Shown piece by piece: positions 25,034-32,329 of a DNA stretch of 36,742 nucleotides (the stretch's first letter is position 1; the number at the start of each line of letters is the position of its first letter). A model generated the notes under the pieces. The model worked only from the letters and a program-made list of their open reading frames with translations, was not told the DNA's origin and ran no database searches. The position numbers and the translations under genes are program-made. Source of the DNA: DASQQQ01 sp036390995 (GTDB lineage: Bacteria > Actinomycetota > UBA4738 > HRBIN12); NCBI GenBank assembly GCA_036390995.1, contig DASWAT010000038.1:1-36742 (forward strand), given 5' to 3'.

Positions 25034-26764
25034 ATGACCGAGCACCGTCCCTGGTTCACGTCCTACCCGTCGGGGGCTCCGCACACGCTGGAGCCCTACC
25101 CGGAGCTCTCGCTGTTCGGCATGCTCGAGAGCTCTGCCGGCCGGTTCCCGAAGCGTCCCGCTCTCGCCTGGTTCGGGCGGCACGTGTCGTACCGGATGCT
25201 GCTGAGCGAGGTCGAGCGGTTCTCGGCCGTTCTGGCCGGCCTGGGCGTCCAGCGCGGCGATCGCGTCGCGCTGATCCTGCCGAACACGCCCCAATACGTG
25301 ATCGCGTACTACGCAGCCGCAAGGCTCGGCGCGATCGTGACCGGCAACAACCCGATGTACACGCAGCGCGAGATGGAGCACCAGCTCCGGGACTCGGGTC
25401 CCCGCGTGGTGGTGGTCTTCGACCAGTTCCACCAGGCCTTCGCGCCCCTGTTCCGTTCGCTCGGGATCGACGACGTGATCGTGACGTCGGTCACCGACTC
25501 CATGCCGTTCCCGAAGCGGCAGCTGGCGCCGATCCTGCTCCGCCGGCGCGCGCGGGCCGAGGGCAAGCCGTGGCCGCCGATCCCCAAGGGTGTCACCGTG
25601 CGGTGGTGGCGTGACCTGATGCGGTCGGCACAGCCCGTCCCGCCGGTCGCGAACGTCGATCCGATGGCGGATCCCGCCGCGTTCAGCTACACGGGGGGAA
25701 CGACCGGGCCCTCGAAGGGCGCGATGCTGTCGCATCGCAACCTCGTCGCGAACGCGATGCAGACGGCGGCGTACCTGCGGATGCGTCCCGGCGAGGAGGT
25801 CATCCTGTGCGCGCTGCCCTTCTTCCACGCCTTCGGGATGCTCGCGATGAACGTGGGACTGAACGTGGGCGGGAAGATCGTCGTCGTGCCGAACCCGCGC
25901 GACCTGCACTTCATCCTGAAGCAGACGCAGAAGGAGAAGCCTTCGTTCTTCCCCGGCGTGCCGCGGATGTACGTTGCCCTGAACGAGTCGCCGCTCACGC
26001 GGAAGTTCGACCTGCGTTCGATCAGGGCATGCGTCTCGGGCGCCGCGCCGCTTCCGCAGGCCGTCGCCGAGCGCTTCGCCGGGATCACGGGCGGCGCCCG
26101 TCTGGTGGAGGGCTACGGCATGACCGAGAGCTCGCCGGTCACCCACGCCAATCCTGTGGACGGCCGTGCTCGGTTCGGGACGATCGGGATGCCACTGCCG
26201 GACACCGAGTGTCGCATCGTCGACCTCACCGATCCCGAGCGCGAGGTGCCGCTGGGCGAGCGCGGCGAGCTGTGCATCCGGGGGCCGCAGGTGATGCTCG
26301 GCTACTGGAACCGGCCGGAGGAGACGGCGCTCGCGATCCGCAACGGCTGGCTGCACACCGGCGATATCGCGGTGATGGAGCCCGACGGCTTCTTCCGGAT
26401 CGTCGACCGACTGAAGGAGATGATCATCGTCTCGGGCTTCAACGTGTACCCGACCGAGGTGGAGGAGGTGCTCTTCCGCCACCCGAAGATCGCGAAGGTC
26501 TGCGTGGCCGGCGTCCCGGACGAGCGCACGGGCGAGGCCGTGAAGGCGTACGTCGTGCTGAAGGAGGACGAGCAGGCCACGGCCGAGGAGATCCTCGCGT
26601 GGGCCGAGGACCCGGCGCACGGGCTGTCCGGCTACCACGTCCCCAAGCAGGTCGAGTTCCGCGAGTCGCTGCCGGAGACCCAGCTCGGCAAGGTGCTGCG
26701 GCGGGTCCTCCAGGAGGAGGAACGGCAGAAGCGGGCGGCCGCAACGACGAGCGCCGCTCACTGA
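25034..26764 (+). CDS. Long-chain fatty-acid-CoA ligase (AMP-binding enzyme)
   Basis: 576 residues of the ANL superfamily. The P-loop-like A3 motif YTGGTTGPSKGAMLSH, the A5 motif VEGYGMTESSP, the A7 motif GWLHTGDIAVMEPDGFFRIVDRLKEMIIVSGFNVYPTEVEE and the C-terminal Lys motif in TQLGKVLRRVL are all present. It activates a carboxylic acid as acyl-AMP and transfers it to CoA. The length and LPNTPQYVIAYYAA pattern fit long-chain acyl substrates, with medium-chain or aromatic acids possible. No signal peptide or membrane segment is seen. The ATG at 25034 follows a G-rich GAAGGGGGGC stretch. No neighbouring beta-oxidation gene is visible. Confidence 0.92.
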   Translation: MTEHRPWFTSYPSGAPHTLEPYPELSLFGMLESSAGRFPKRPALAWFGRHVSYRMLLSEVERFSAVLAGLGVQRGDRVALILPNTPQYVIAYYAAARLGAIVTGNNPMYTQREMEHQLRDSGPRVVVVFDQFHQAFAPLFRSLGIDDVIVTSVTDSMPFPKRQLAPILLRRRARAEGKPWPPIPKGVTVRWWRDLMRSAQPVPPVANVDPMADPAAFSYTGGTTGPSKGAMLSHRNLVANAMQTAAYLRMRPGEEVILCALPFFHAFGMLAMNVGLNVGGKIVVVPNPRDLHFILKQTQKEKPSFFPGVPRMYVALNESPLTRKFDLRSIRACVSGAAPLPQAVAERFAGITGGARLVEGYGMTESSPVTHANPVDGRARFGTIGMPLPDTECRIVDLTDPEREVPLGERGELCIRGPQVMLGYWNRPEETALAIRNGWLHTGDIAVMEPDGFFRIVDRLKEMIIVSGFNVYPTEVEEVLFRHPKIAKVCVAGVPDERTGEAVKAYVVLKEDEQATAEEILAWAEDPAHGLSGYHVPKQVEFRESLPETQLGKVLRRVLQEEERQKRAAATTSAAH

Positions 26765-26846
26765 AGGTGATGTAGGCCGTCTGGTGGTGCCGGATCTGGT
26801 CGGCATCGGCAAGCATTGAGGTTCCGACGCACCGGAGGTGATGGCC

Positions 26847-27260
26847 ATGGGGATCGTGCTCGTCCTGCTCGGGTTGGCGGCCGCCGGAGTCGTCGCCGAT
26901 TACGTCGTGGAGAATGGCCTCGCGGCCGCGCCCGACCAGACCTTCCAGCTGTTCGGCGCCTCGTTCACGCGGACGGGGACCGAGGTCGCGCTGGCCACCG
27001 CCGTCCTGGGGGCGCTCGCGATCCTGTTCCTCTTCGTCGGGATCGGGCTCCTTCGTGGCAGCTGGGGACGCCGCCGCGGGCTGCGGCGCCGCGTCCGCGA
27101 TCTCGAGCGCGAGAACGCCGAGCTTCGATCGAAGGCCCACCTGAACGAGATCGTCCGGATCGAGTCGGTCGAGGAGGAACAGCCGCCAGCCCCCGCGAGC
27201 GAGGACCCGACGCCCGCGAGCGAGGACGAGGGCGAGCCGAAGCCGATGACCCGCCGCTAG
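26847..27260 (+). CDS. Small membrane protein with two TM segments and coiled-coil/acidic tail
   Basis: 137 residues. The first segment (MGIVLVLLGLAAAGVVADYVV) and the second (VALATAVLGALAILFLFVGIGLL) are hydrophobic and flank an external loop. An Arg-rich cytosolic stretch (RRRGLRRRVRDL) leads into a short coiled coil (ERENAELRSK) and an acidic tail with a PASED repeat. The topology resembles small actinobacterial membrane proteins that scaffold other complexes, but I recognise no family. The ATG at 26847 is best placed relative to GGAGGTG; ATG 26841 and GTG 26838 lie too close to the SD. It converges with the secreted protein gene at 27271-27735, with 10 nt between stops. Confidence 0.75.
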   Translation: MGIVLVLLGLAAAGVVADYVVENGLAAAPDQTFQLFGASFTRTGTEVALATAVLGALAILFLFVGIGLLRGSWGRRRGLRRRVRDLERENAELRSKAHLNEIVRIESVEEEQPPAPASEDPTPASEDEGEPKPMTRR

Positions 27261-27270
27261 GTCCCTCCGA

Positions 27271-27735
27271 TCAGTCCAGGACGATCGTGGAGCAGTCGCT
27301 CTGGTACTGGGGGCCGTCCGATGACGACAGCGTCCAGATCGCGCCGTGCGTGGCGTTGCGCAGACCGTCCGCGTCGGCGGGTGTGAAGATCACCTGGCCC
27401 TTGGCGTTGCCGGACGCGTTCGTGACCAGCGTTGCCGTGGGGAGCTGCAGCGGCGTGCTCGAGCAGGACGTGTCCTGGACGAAGACGGAGATCGTTACCT
27501 GATAGGTGGTGTCCGGCGAGGCTCCGTTCAGCACGTAGACCTCGTGGGCATACACGTTGGGTCCGTTCGGGTGGATGTTCTCCACGAAGCCGGAGCGCAG
27601 GGGCGCGTCGGCCACCGGATGCAGCACGATGTGCTGCGAGGGGTACGTCGCGTCACCCAGAGCAGCGGCCGCGGGCCAGGCTACGAGCGCAGCGATCGTC
27701 GAGGCCGCGAGCAGAAGTCGGATGCCTGTACGCAT
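27271..27735 (-). CDS. Small secreted protein of unknown function
   Basis: 154 residues with a clear signal peptide (MRTGIRLLLAAS, hydrophobic core to about residue 25). The mature part is predicted all-beta (HIVLHPVADAPLRSGFVENI, EVYVLNGASPDTTYQVTISVFVQDTSC, TLVTNASGNAKGQVIFTPADAD) with two Cys likely forming a disulfide. The pattern recalls a small immunoglobulin-like extracellular domain, with no catalytic motif. The ATG at 27735 has GGAGGTGA five to six nucleotides upstream; this SD overlaps the end of the ferredoxin relic. Confidence 0.75.
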   Translation of the reverse strand: MRTGIRLLLAASTIAALVAWPAAAALGDATYPSQHIVLHPVADAPLRSGFVENIHPNGPNVYAHEVYVLNGASPDTTYQVTISVFVQDTSCSSTPLQLPTATLVTNASGNAKGQVIFTPADADGLRNATHGAIWTLSSSDGPQYQSDCSTIVLD

Positions 27736-27738
27736 GGG

Positions 27739-27951
27739 TCACCTCCGAGGCGCCGAGTCGTCCCTCGCATCCTGCCACGTCTCGCGAGAAAAGTGGTGGC
27801 TGCGCCTCGCGGGGAGCCAAGCCCGGTGACGCGCTCCGAAGAACTCGCGGTCGATCTCCCGGTAGGACCGCCACTCGGAGGGCAGGTCGTCCTGGTGGAA
27901 GATCGCCGTGACCGGGCAGACGGCTTCGCCTGCCGACGCCGAACACGCCAC
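27739..27951 (-). pseudogene. C-terminal relic of a bacterial-type ferredoxin
   Basis: An open frame of 70 codons contains EAVCPVTAIFHQDDLPSEWRSYREIDREFF, which matches the end of actinobacterial 4Fe-4S/7Fe ferredoxins (normally CxxCxxCxxxCPVTAIF followed by a W/Y-containing tail). The N-terminal cluster and the first three Cys of the CxxCxxCxxxCP motif are absent, replaced by ACSASAG. The protein could not bind a normal cluster. After the recognisable part the frame runs on in unconserved Arg-rich sequence. I interpret it as a decayed gene fragment, not an expressed small protein. Confidence 0.65.
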
Positions 27952-27989
27952 TGAGGCAGGGGCAAGGGCCGTCCAAGCGGGCGTAATGG

Positions 27990-28005
27990 CGGAGGAAAGG
28001 CTCCG
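27990..28005 (-). terminator. Small hairpin downstream of the cupredoxin gene
   Basis: CGGAG and CTCCG pair around a 6-nt loop, 10 nt past the stop on the minus strand. A weak candidate. Confidence 0.25.
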
Positions 28006-28015
28006 AACGCCGCCC

Positions 28016-29206
28016 CTACGTGACGACGATCTTGCCCGTCATCCCCGTGTGGATCGTGCAGTGGAAGCGGTACGTCCGGGCCTTGCGGAACACGCGGCTG
28101 AACGAGTCGCCGGGCAGGATGGCGCCCGAGTCCCACTTGCCGGTGTTCGAGGTCGACGTGTGCGCGACGTTGCCCTTGTTGAGCCACCGTACCCGGGTGC
28201 CCTTGGGGACCGTCACGGTCTTCGGCTTGAACGCGAAGTCGACGATCCTCACCCGCTGGGCGGTGGCCGCCACGGTGGCGGCGATGGGCCCGGAGTGACC
28301 GGCCGTGCCGACGGCCCCCGAAGCCGTCGCGGGCTCGCTCGTGACGGGGCAATCCAGGAGCACGGTGGTCTCGCGCTCGGTGACCTTGCCCGCCGCGATC
28401 AGACGGTCCACCTGGGTGTCGCTCTTGATCACCGAGGGGGTTTGGCCGCGCTTCCACCGGACGATGGTCTCGCGCCACAGCGGTGAGTAGGTGGGCTCGC
28501 CGGGCTCGGATCCGAGGACCATGAGCTGACGGGGCGCCATCGTCCCGCGGACGATGTAGATCTCGGGGAAGACCTCCGGGTCCAGCTTGGCCAGGACCGC
28601 CGAGTAGTTGATCTGCTCGGCCGTGGCCTGCGCCTTCGTCGACACGTCGGTCGCGAGCATCCCGTCCTTGTGCCCGTCGTAGAAGGTCTTGAACATGGTC
28701 GGCGGCTCGACCGTCGCGCCCGGGGCGACGTCCTCCGCGATCACGGCGGAGTTCAGGAGCTTGTCGGTGGGCTGCTGCGTGAGATCGCCGGATGCCGCCA
28801 GCTCGTCGATCTGGGTGTCGCTGGTGAGGAGCACCGGGGTGACGCCCTGGCCCCAGGTCACGTCGACCACCCGCCACACGGGCGAGTAGCTGTCTTCACC
28901 CGGCTCGGAGCCGAGGACCCAGAGCTGGCCGCTCGCCGCCGTGCCCTTCACGAGGTAGATGGCCGGGAACACCTTGGGCTCGAGCGTCGCGAGCTGCGGC
29001 GAGTAGTTGATGTTCAGGGCTTTGGCCTGGGCCTTGCTGGAGCTATCAGTGGTGACGATCGCGTCGAGATGGTCGTCGTAGGAGGACATCTGCACCGGGG
29101 GCGAGAGGAACGCTCGATGCGGCGCTGGGGCACCGTTCGCAACCGCCAACCCCTGACCGATGAGCGCGGGAACGAGCCCGAGCAGGACCGTGAGCCTTCG
29201 CAGCAT
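28016..29206 (-). CDS. Secreted tandem-repeat protein with C-terminal amicyanin-like cupredoxin domain
   Basis: 396 residues with a signal peptide (MLRRLTVLLGLVPALIGQG). Two homologous modules of about 118 residues follow (about 40-157 and 170-287). They share KAQA..INYS.....L.P.VFP.IY.V.GT, LWVLGSEPGE or LMVLGSEPGE, YSP.WR and VT.......SDTQ.D.L.A.G. I do not recognise a function for this module. The C-terminus (about 315-396) is a type 1 blue copper domain: His349 (NVAHTS) and Cys383-x2-His386-x2-Met389. The short C-x2-H-x2-M loop is that of amicyanin, not the longer plastocyanin spacing. It should act outside the membrane in single-electron transfer, partner unknown. The ATG at 29206 follows GGGGAAGG; upstream in-frame codons are non-coding. 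Confidence 0.85.
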   Translation of the reverse strand: MLRRLTVLLGLVPALIGQGLAVANGAPAPHRAFLSPPVQMSSYDDHLDAIVTTDSSSKAQAKALNINYSPQLATLEPKVFPAIYLVKGTAASGQLWVLGSEPGEDSYSPVWRVVDVTWGQGVTPVLLTSDTQIDELAASGDLTQQPTDKLLNSAVIAEDVAPGATVEPPTMFKTFYDGHKDGMLATDVSTKAQATAEQINYSAVLAKLDPEVFPEIYIVRGTMAPRQLMVLGSEPGEPTYSPLWRETIVRWKRGQTPSVIKSDTQVDRLIAAGKVTERETTVLLDCPVTSEPATASGAVGTAGHSGPIAATVAATAQRVRIVDFAFKPKTVTVPKGTRVRWLNKGNVAHTSTSNTGKWDSGAILPGDSFSRVFRKARTYRFHCTIHTGMTGKIVVT

Positions 29207-29320
29207 GCCTTCCCCCGTTCGACTCCGGGCCGGGCCCTCCGCACGCGCCGGCCGCAACCGAGGTTCTACGGGCGGGGGGCCGGGGCGGATTGCTCGCCCC
29301 GGCCGGTCGAGGGGAGCGAG

Positions 29321-29352
29321 CCGGTGCGGGGCCGCACAGGACCCCGCACCGG
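29321..29352 (-). terminator. 11-bp hairpin after the beta-propeller gene
   Basis: CCGGTGCGGGG and CCCCGCACCGG are perfectly complementary around a 10-nt loop, 15 nt past the stop of the minus-strand gene at 29367. Confidence 0.6.
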
Positions 29353-29366
29353 TCATCGCGACCAGC

Positions 29367-30509
29367 TCAGGATGCGACGATCCCCTCGAACCCGACGCCG
29401 TTCGTCGGCGCGGGACCGGCCGTCGTGCCGAGCGGGACGAGGCCGCCGTCGGCGTTCACGGCGAACGCGGAGATCGTTGCCGCGCCGCCGTTCTCGACGT
29501 ACAGGAACGAGCCGTCCGGCGTGGCAGCCAGGTCGATCGTTCCTGCCCCGGTAGCCGTGGCCGCCTCGAGCAAGGAAGCCTGGCCGCTGCCGCTCACGGC
29601 ATAGGTGCTGACCGTGCCCGAGGCGGCGTTGCCCGTGTAGAAGAAGCCGCGGGCCTCGGCGATCCAACACGTGGCCGCCTGACCGTTCGTCACGGCCGCG
29701 CTGATCACCGAGAGCGTGCCGTCGTCGTTCACGTCGTACGTGCTGACGGAGGACACGCCCGCATTGGACACGACCAGGTGCCCGGCGGCGTCGAACGCTG
29801 CGGCGAACGGCACCACACCCGCGGACGTGTTCTCCACACCGGAGGTGAGCCGTCCGTCCGGCCGGATCCCGAAGACCTCGATCGTGCCGTTCGACTTCGT
29901 CGGAACCACGAGGTGCCGCCCGTCGGGGGTGAACACGACCTGGCCCGGCGAGCTCGTGAAGAACGGAACGTCGGCGTTCGACAGGCCGAGGGAGCGCGCC
30001 GAGTTCACGATGGGGTGGAGCTTGCCGCCCTGCACGCGGTAGCCCTGGACCGAGCCCGCGCCACCGGCGTTCAGGACGTACGCGAGGGAGCCCCGCACCG
30101 CGATGCTGCTCGGGAACGTACCGCCCGAGGAGACGACCTGGTGAAGCGTGAGCGCGGCGCCGTCCACACCGAACACCGAGACGCTGTCGCTGCCGGCGTT
30201 CACGGCGAACAGGAGCGCGTCGTTCGCGTCGTACGTCAGTCCGCCCTGCGAGGCGAGCGGGTCGACCACGGCGCCGGCCTGCGCGCCGCCCAGGCCGCCG
30301 GTGTCGTAAGTGTCGGCGGGTGCAAGGGCGCCGTCATCGTCGCGGGCGTAGGCCACGATCTGGTTACCCGTGGGGCTGTCGGTCTGGACGAAGACCGCGT
30401 GATCGGCCCCCGAGCCGATCGGGATCGCGTTCGCGATCGCCGCCGGGCCTACGAACAGCACCGCGAGCGACATCGCGGCACCGAGGATCACGAACCTCGC
30501 TCTGTACAT
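29367..30509 (-). CDS. Secreted YVTN/lactonase-type beta-propeller protein
   Basis: 380 residues with a signal peptide (MYRARFVILGAAMSLAVLFVG, cleavage near ANAIP). Repeating blade motifs are visible: LLFAVNAGSDSVSVFGVDG, SSIAVRGSLAYVLNAGGAGSVQGYRV, VVFTPDGRHLVVPTKSNGTIEVFGI, LVVSNAGVSSVSTYDV, FFYTGNAASGTVSTYAV and FLYVENGGAATISAFAVNADG. This is the seven-bladed propeller pattern of the lactonase/YVTN family. Members include 6-phosphogluconolactonase, but surface-exposed homologues are often binding proteins, and export argues against a sugar-phosphate substrate. The ATG at 30509 follows AAGGAGGT. It lies upstream of the cupredoxin gene on the same strand, with a strong hairpin between them, so it is probably a separate transcript. 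Confidence 0.82.
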   Translation of the reverse strand: MYRARFVILGAAMSLAVLFVGPAAIANAIPIGSGADHAVFVQTDSPTGNQIVAYARDDDGALAPADTYDTGGLGGAQAGAVVDPLASQGGLTYDANDALLFAVNAGSDSVSVFGVDGAALTLHQVVSSGGTFPSSIAVRGSLAYVLNAGGAGSVQGYRVQGGKLHPIVNSARSLGLSNADVPFFTSSPGQVVFTPDGRHLVVPTKSNGTIEVFGIRPDGRLTSGVENTSAGVVPFAAAFDAAGHLVVSNAGVSSVSTYDVNDDGTLSVISAAVTNGQAATCWIAEARGFFYTGNAASGTVSTYAVSGSGQASLLEAATATGAGTIDLAATPDGSFLYVENGGAATISAFAVNADGGLVPLGTTAGPAPTNGVGFEGIVAS

Positions 30510-30545
30510 GTGACCTCCTTCGGTCGGTGCGGTCGAGGGTGGTCG

Positions 30546-30583
30546 TCTCGCCGACGGGCGGAGGCGTTACACCGTCGGCGAGA
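30546..30583. promoter_or_regulatory. 12-bp perfect inverted repeat between divergent genes
   Basis: TCTCGCCGACGG (30546-30557) and its exact complement (30572-30583) are separated by 14 nt. The element lies between the divergent starts of the beta-propeller gene (30509) and the glycosyltransferase gene (30669). The arms are about 26 bp centre to centre, compatible with an operator for a dimeric regulator acting on both promoters. A hairpin in a leader RNA is the alternative. Confidence 0.4.
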
Positions 30584-30668
30584 GCCGATGGGAGTGCCTC
30601 GTGGCCGCCGCGAGCCCGTCGTGCTGGATGCCATGCTTGGGGCGGCGCGGGGATCGGGAGGGACGCCA

Positions 30669-32204
30669 TTGCGGGTGCTGATGTGGCATGGCTGGCTCCT
30701 CGAGGGGGCGGGTTCGAACGTCCACACCGCGCGGGTGAGCGAGGTGCTCCGGTCCGAGGGTCACGACGTGCTGCTCCTCTGCCAGGAGGGCCATCCCGAG
30801 CGCTACCCGTGGATCGACGCCTGGGGGAGGGTGGGCGCAGACCGGCCGAGGATCCTCGGCGGGACCGCGGGTACGGGCGTGGAAGGGCGATGCATCCTCC
30901 TACGGCCGGACATCGGCGAGGTGCTCCCGGTGTTCGTCTACGACGACTACGAGGGGTTCCGGGTCAAGACGTTCGTCGATCTCACGGACGAGGAGCTGCA
31001 GACGTATCTGCGACGTAACGTCGAGGCGCTGCGAGCGGCCGCGGCCTGGCACGGGAGCGACGTCGTCATCGCGGGCCACGCCGTCCCCGGACCCGTCGTG
31101 GCCCGGCGGGCGCTCGGCCCGGAGCGCTACGTGGCGCGGATCCACGGGAGCGACCTGGAGTTCGCCGTCCGTCCCCAGGAGCGCTACCGGGACCTCGCCC
31201 ACGAGGGCCTCCGGGCGGCGCGCGCCGTCGCCGGCGCCAGCGACGACGTCCTGGCCCGATGCGCGGAGCTGGTCCCCGGCCTGGAGCACCTGCTGCGACG
31301 GATCCCACCGGGGGTGGACGTCGGGCGATTCCACCCGATGCCCCGCCGGGAGGCGCTGCTGGAGACGGCTGCGCGGCTCGAGGCCGATCCCTCGACCGCT
31401 CGGGGGCGCCCGGGATCGGTGGACCGGGACGTCGAGCGGGCGCTCGCGCGGCGGGACGCCGCGGCGCTGGCCGATCTGGCGGCGACCTATGACCAGGAGG
31501 TTCCGGATCCCGACGCCGCCGCGAGGCTGCGCGAGCTCGCCGAGAGCGGCGAACCGCTGGTTGGCTCCTTCGGCAAGCTGATCCCGGAGAAGGGGGTCGA
31601 CCTGCTGCTCGGGGCGGCTCGCAGGTCGGCGCAGCATCCGGCGGTGCTGGTCGTGGGGTTCGGGCTCTACCGGGAGTGGCTCGCGGCGGTGGACATCGCC
31701 GTCCGAGGCGGCGACGCCGAGGCCTTGGTGTGGCTCCGCGAGGCCGGGGGGCTGTCGCTCGAGCCGACCGAGGGGCCGTCCACGCCATCGGCCCCCGGAT
31801 CGTCGGCGCCGGCCGTGTTCACCGGGCGGCTCGACCACCGGTACGCGCCGGGAGCGCTCGCCGCGATGGACGTGCTCGTCGTTCCCTCGGTGCTGGTGGA
31901 GGCGTTCGGGATGGTCGCCGCGGAGGGCGCGGCCGCCGGAGCACTTCCGCTCGTGGCTCGTCACTCGGGGCTGGCTGAGATCGCGGCCGGGCTCGAGGGC
32001 GAGGTCGGGCGCCCCGGCCTGTTCTCGTTCGAGCCCGGCCCCCGCGCCACGCAGGGGATCGCCGAGGGGATCGACCGGCTGCTTTCGCTCCCCGCCGCCG
32101 AGCGCGACCAGCTGCGCCGCCGGCTCAGCGCGTTCGTGGCCCGCGAGTGGTCGTGGCAGCGGACCGCGTCCCGGTTCCTGGAGGTCGCGGGAACGGATAC
32201 GTAG
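30669..32204 (+). CDS. GT4-family glycosyltransferase
   Basis: 511 residues. The N-terminal Rossmann domain starts LRVLMWHGWLLEGAGSNVHTARVSEVLRSEGHDVLLL, typical of retaining GT-B enzymes. The C-terminal domain has SFGKLIPEKGVDLLL, FTGRLDHRYAPGALAAMDVLVVPS and the nucleotide-sugar-binding EAFGMVAAEGAAAG (the E-x7-E type motif). It would transfer a sugar from an NDP-sugar to an unknown acceptor at the cytosolic face. A low-complexity insertion (about 230-290 and 365-385) is longer than usual. I prefer the TTG at 30669 because GGGAGGG ends six nucleotides upstream and the conserved fold begins immediately; ATG 30633 would add 12 unconserved residues. The frame is open far upstream but there overlaps the minus-strand genes. 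Confidence 0.85.
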   Translation: MRVLMWHGWLLEGAGSNVHTARVSEVLRSEGHDVLLLCQEGHPERYPWIDAWGRVGADRPRILGGTAGTGVEGRCILLRPDIGEVLPVFVYDDYEGFRVKTFVDLTDEELQTYLRRNVEALRAAAAWHGSDVVIAGHAVPGPVVARRALGPERYVARIHGSDLEFAVRPQERYRDLAHEGLRAARAVAGASDDVLARCAELVPGLEHLLRRIPPGVDVGRFHPMPRREALLETAARLEADPSTARGRPGSVDRDVERALARRDAAALADLAATYDQEVPDPDAAARLRELAESGEPLVGSFGKLIPEKGVDLLLGAARRSAQHPAVLVVGFGLYREWLAAVDIAVRGGDAEALVWLREAGGLSLEPTEGPSTPSAPGSSAPAVFTGRLDHRYAPGALAAMDVLVVPSVLVEAFGMVAAEGAAAGALPLVARHSGLAEIAAGLEGEVGRPGLFSFEPGPRATQGIAEGIDRLLSLPAAERDQLRRRLSAFVAREWSWQRTASRFLEVAGTDT

Positions 32205-32329
32205 GCGGGTTCCTGCATCCGCAGGTTGCGGTATCGCTGAGCCCGGGGTATGTGTAGGGGAACCGGCATCGGGGGCCTTGCGCTCGCCCGCGGCTCGGCG
32301 GGTCCCCACGGACCGAAGGGGGAGGCTCC

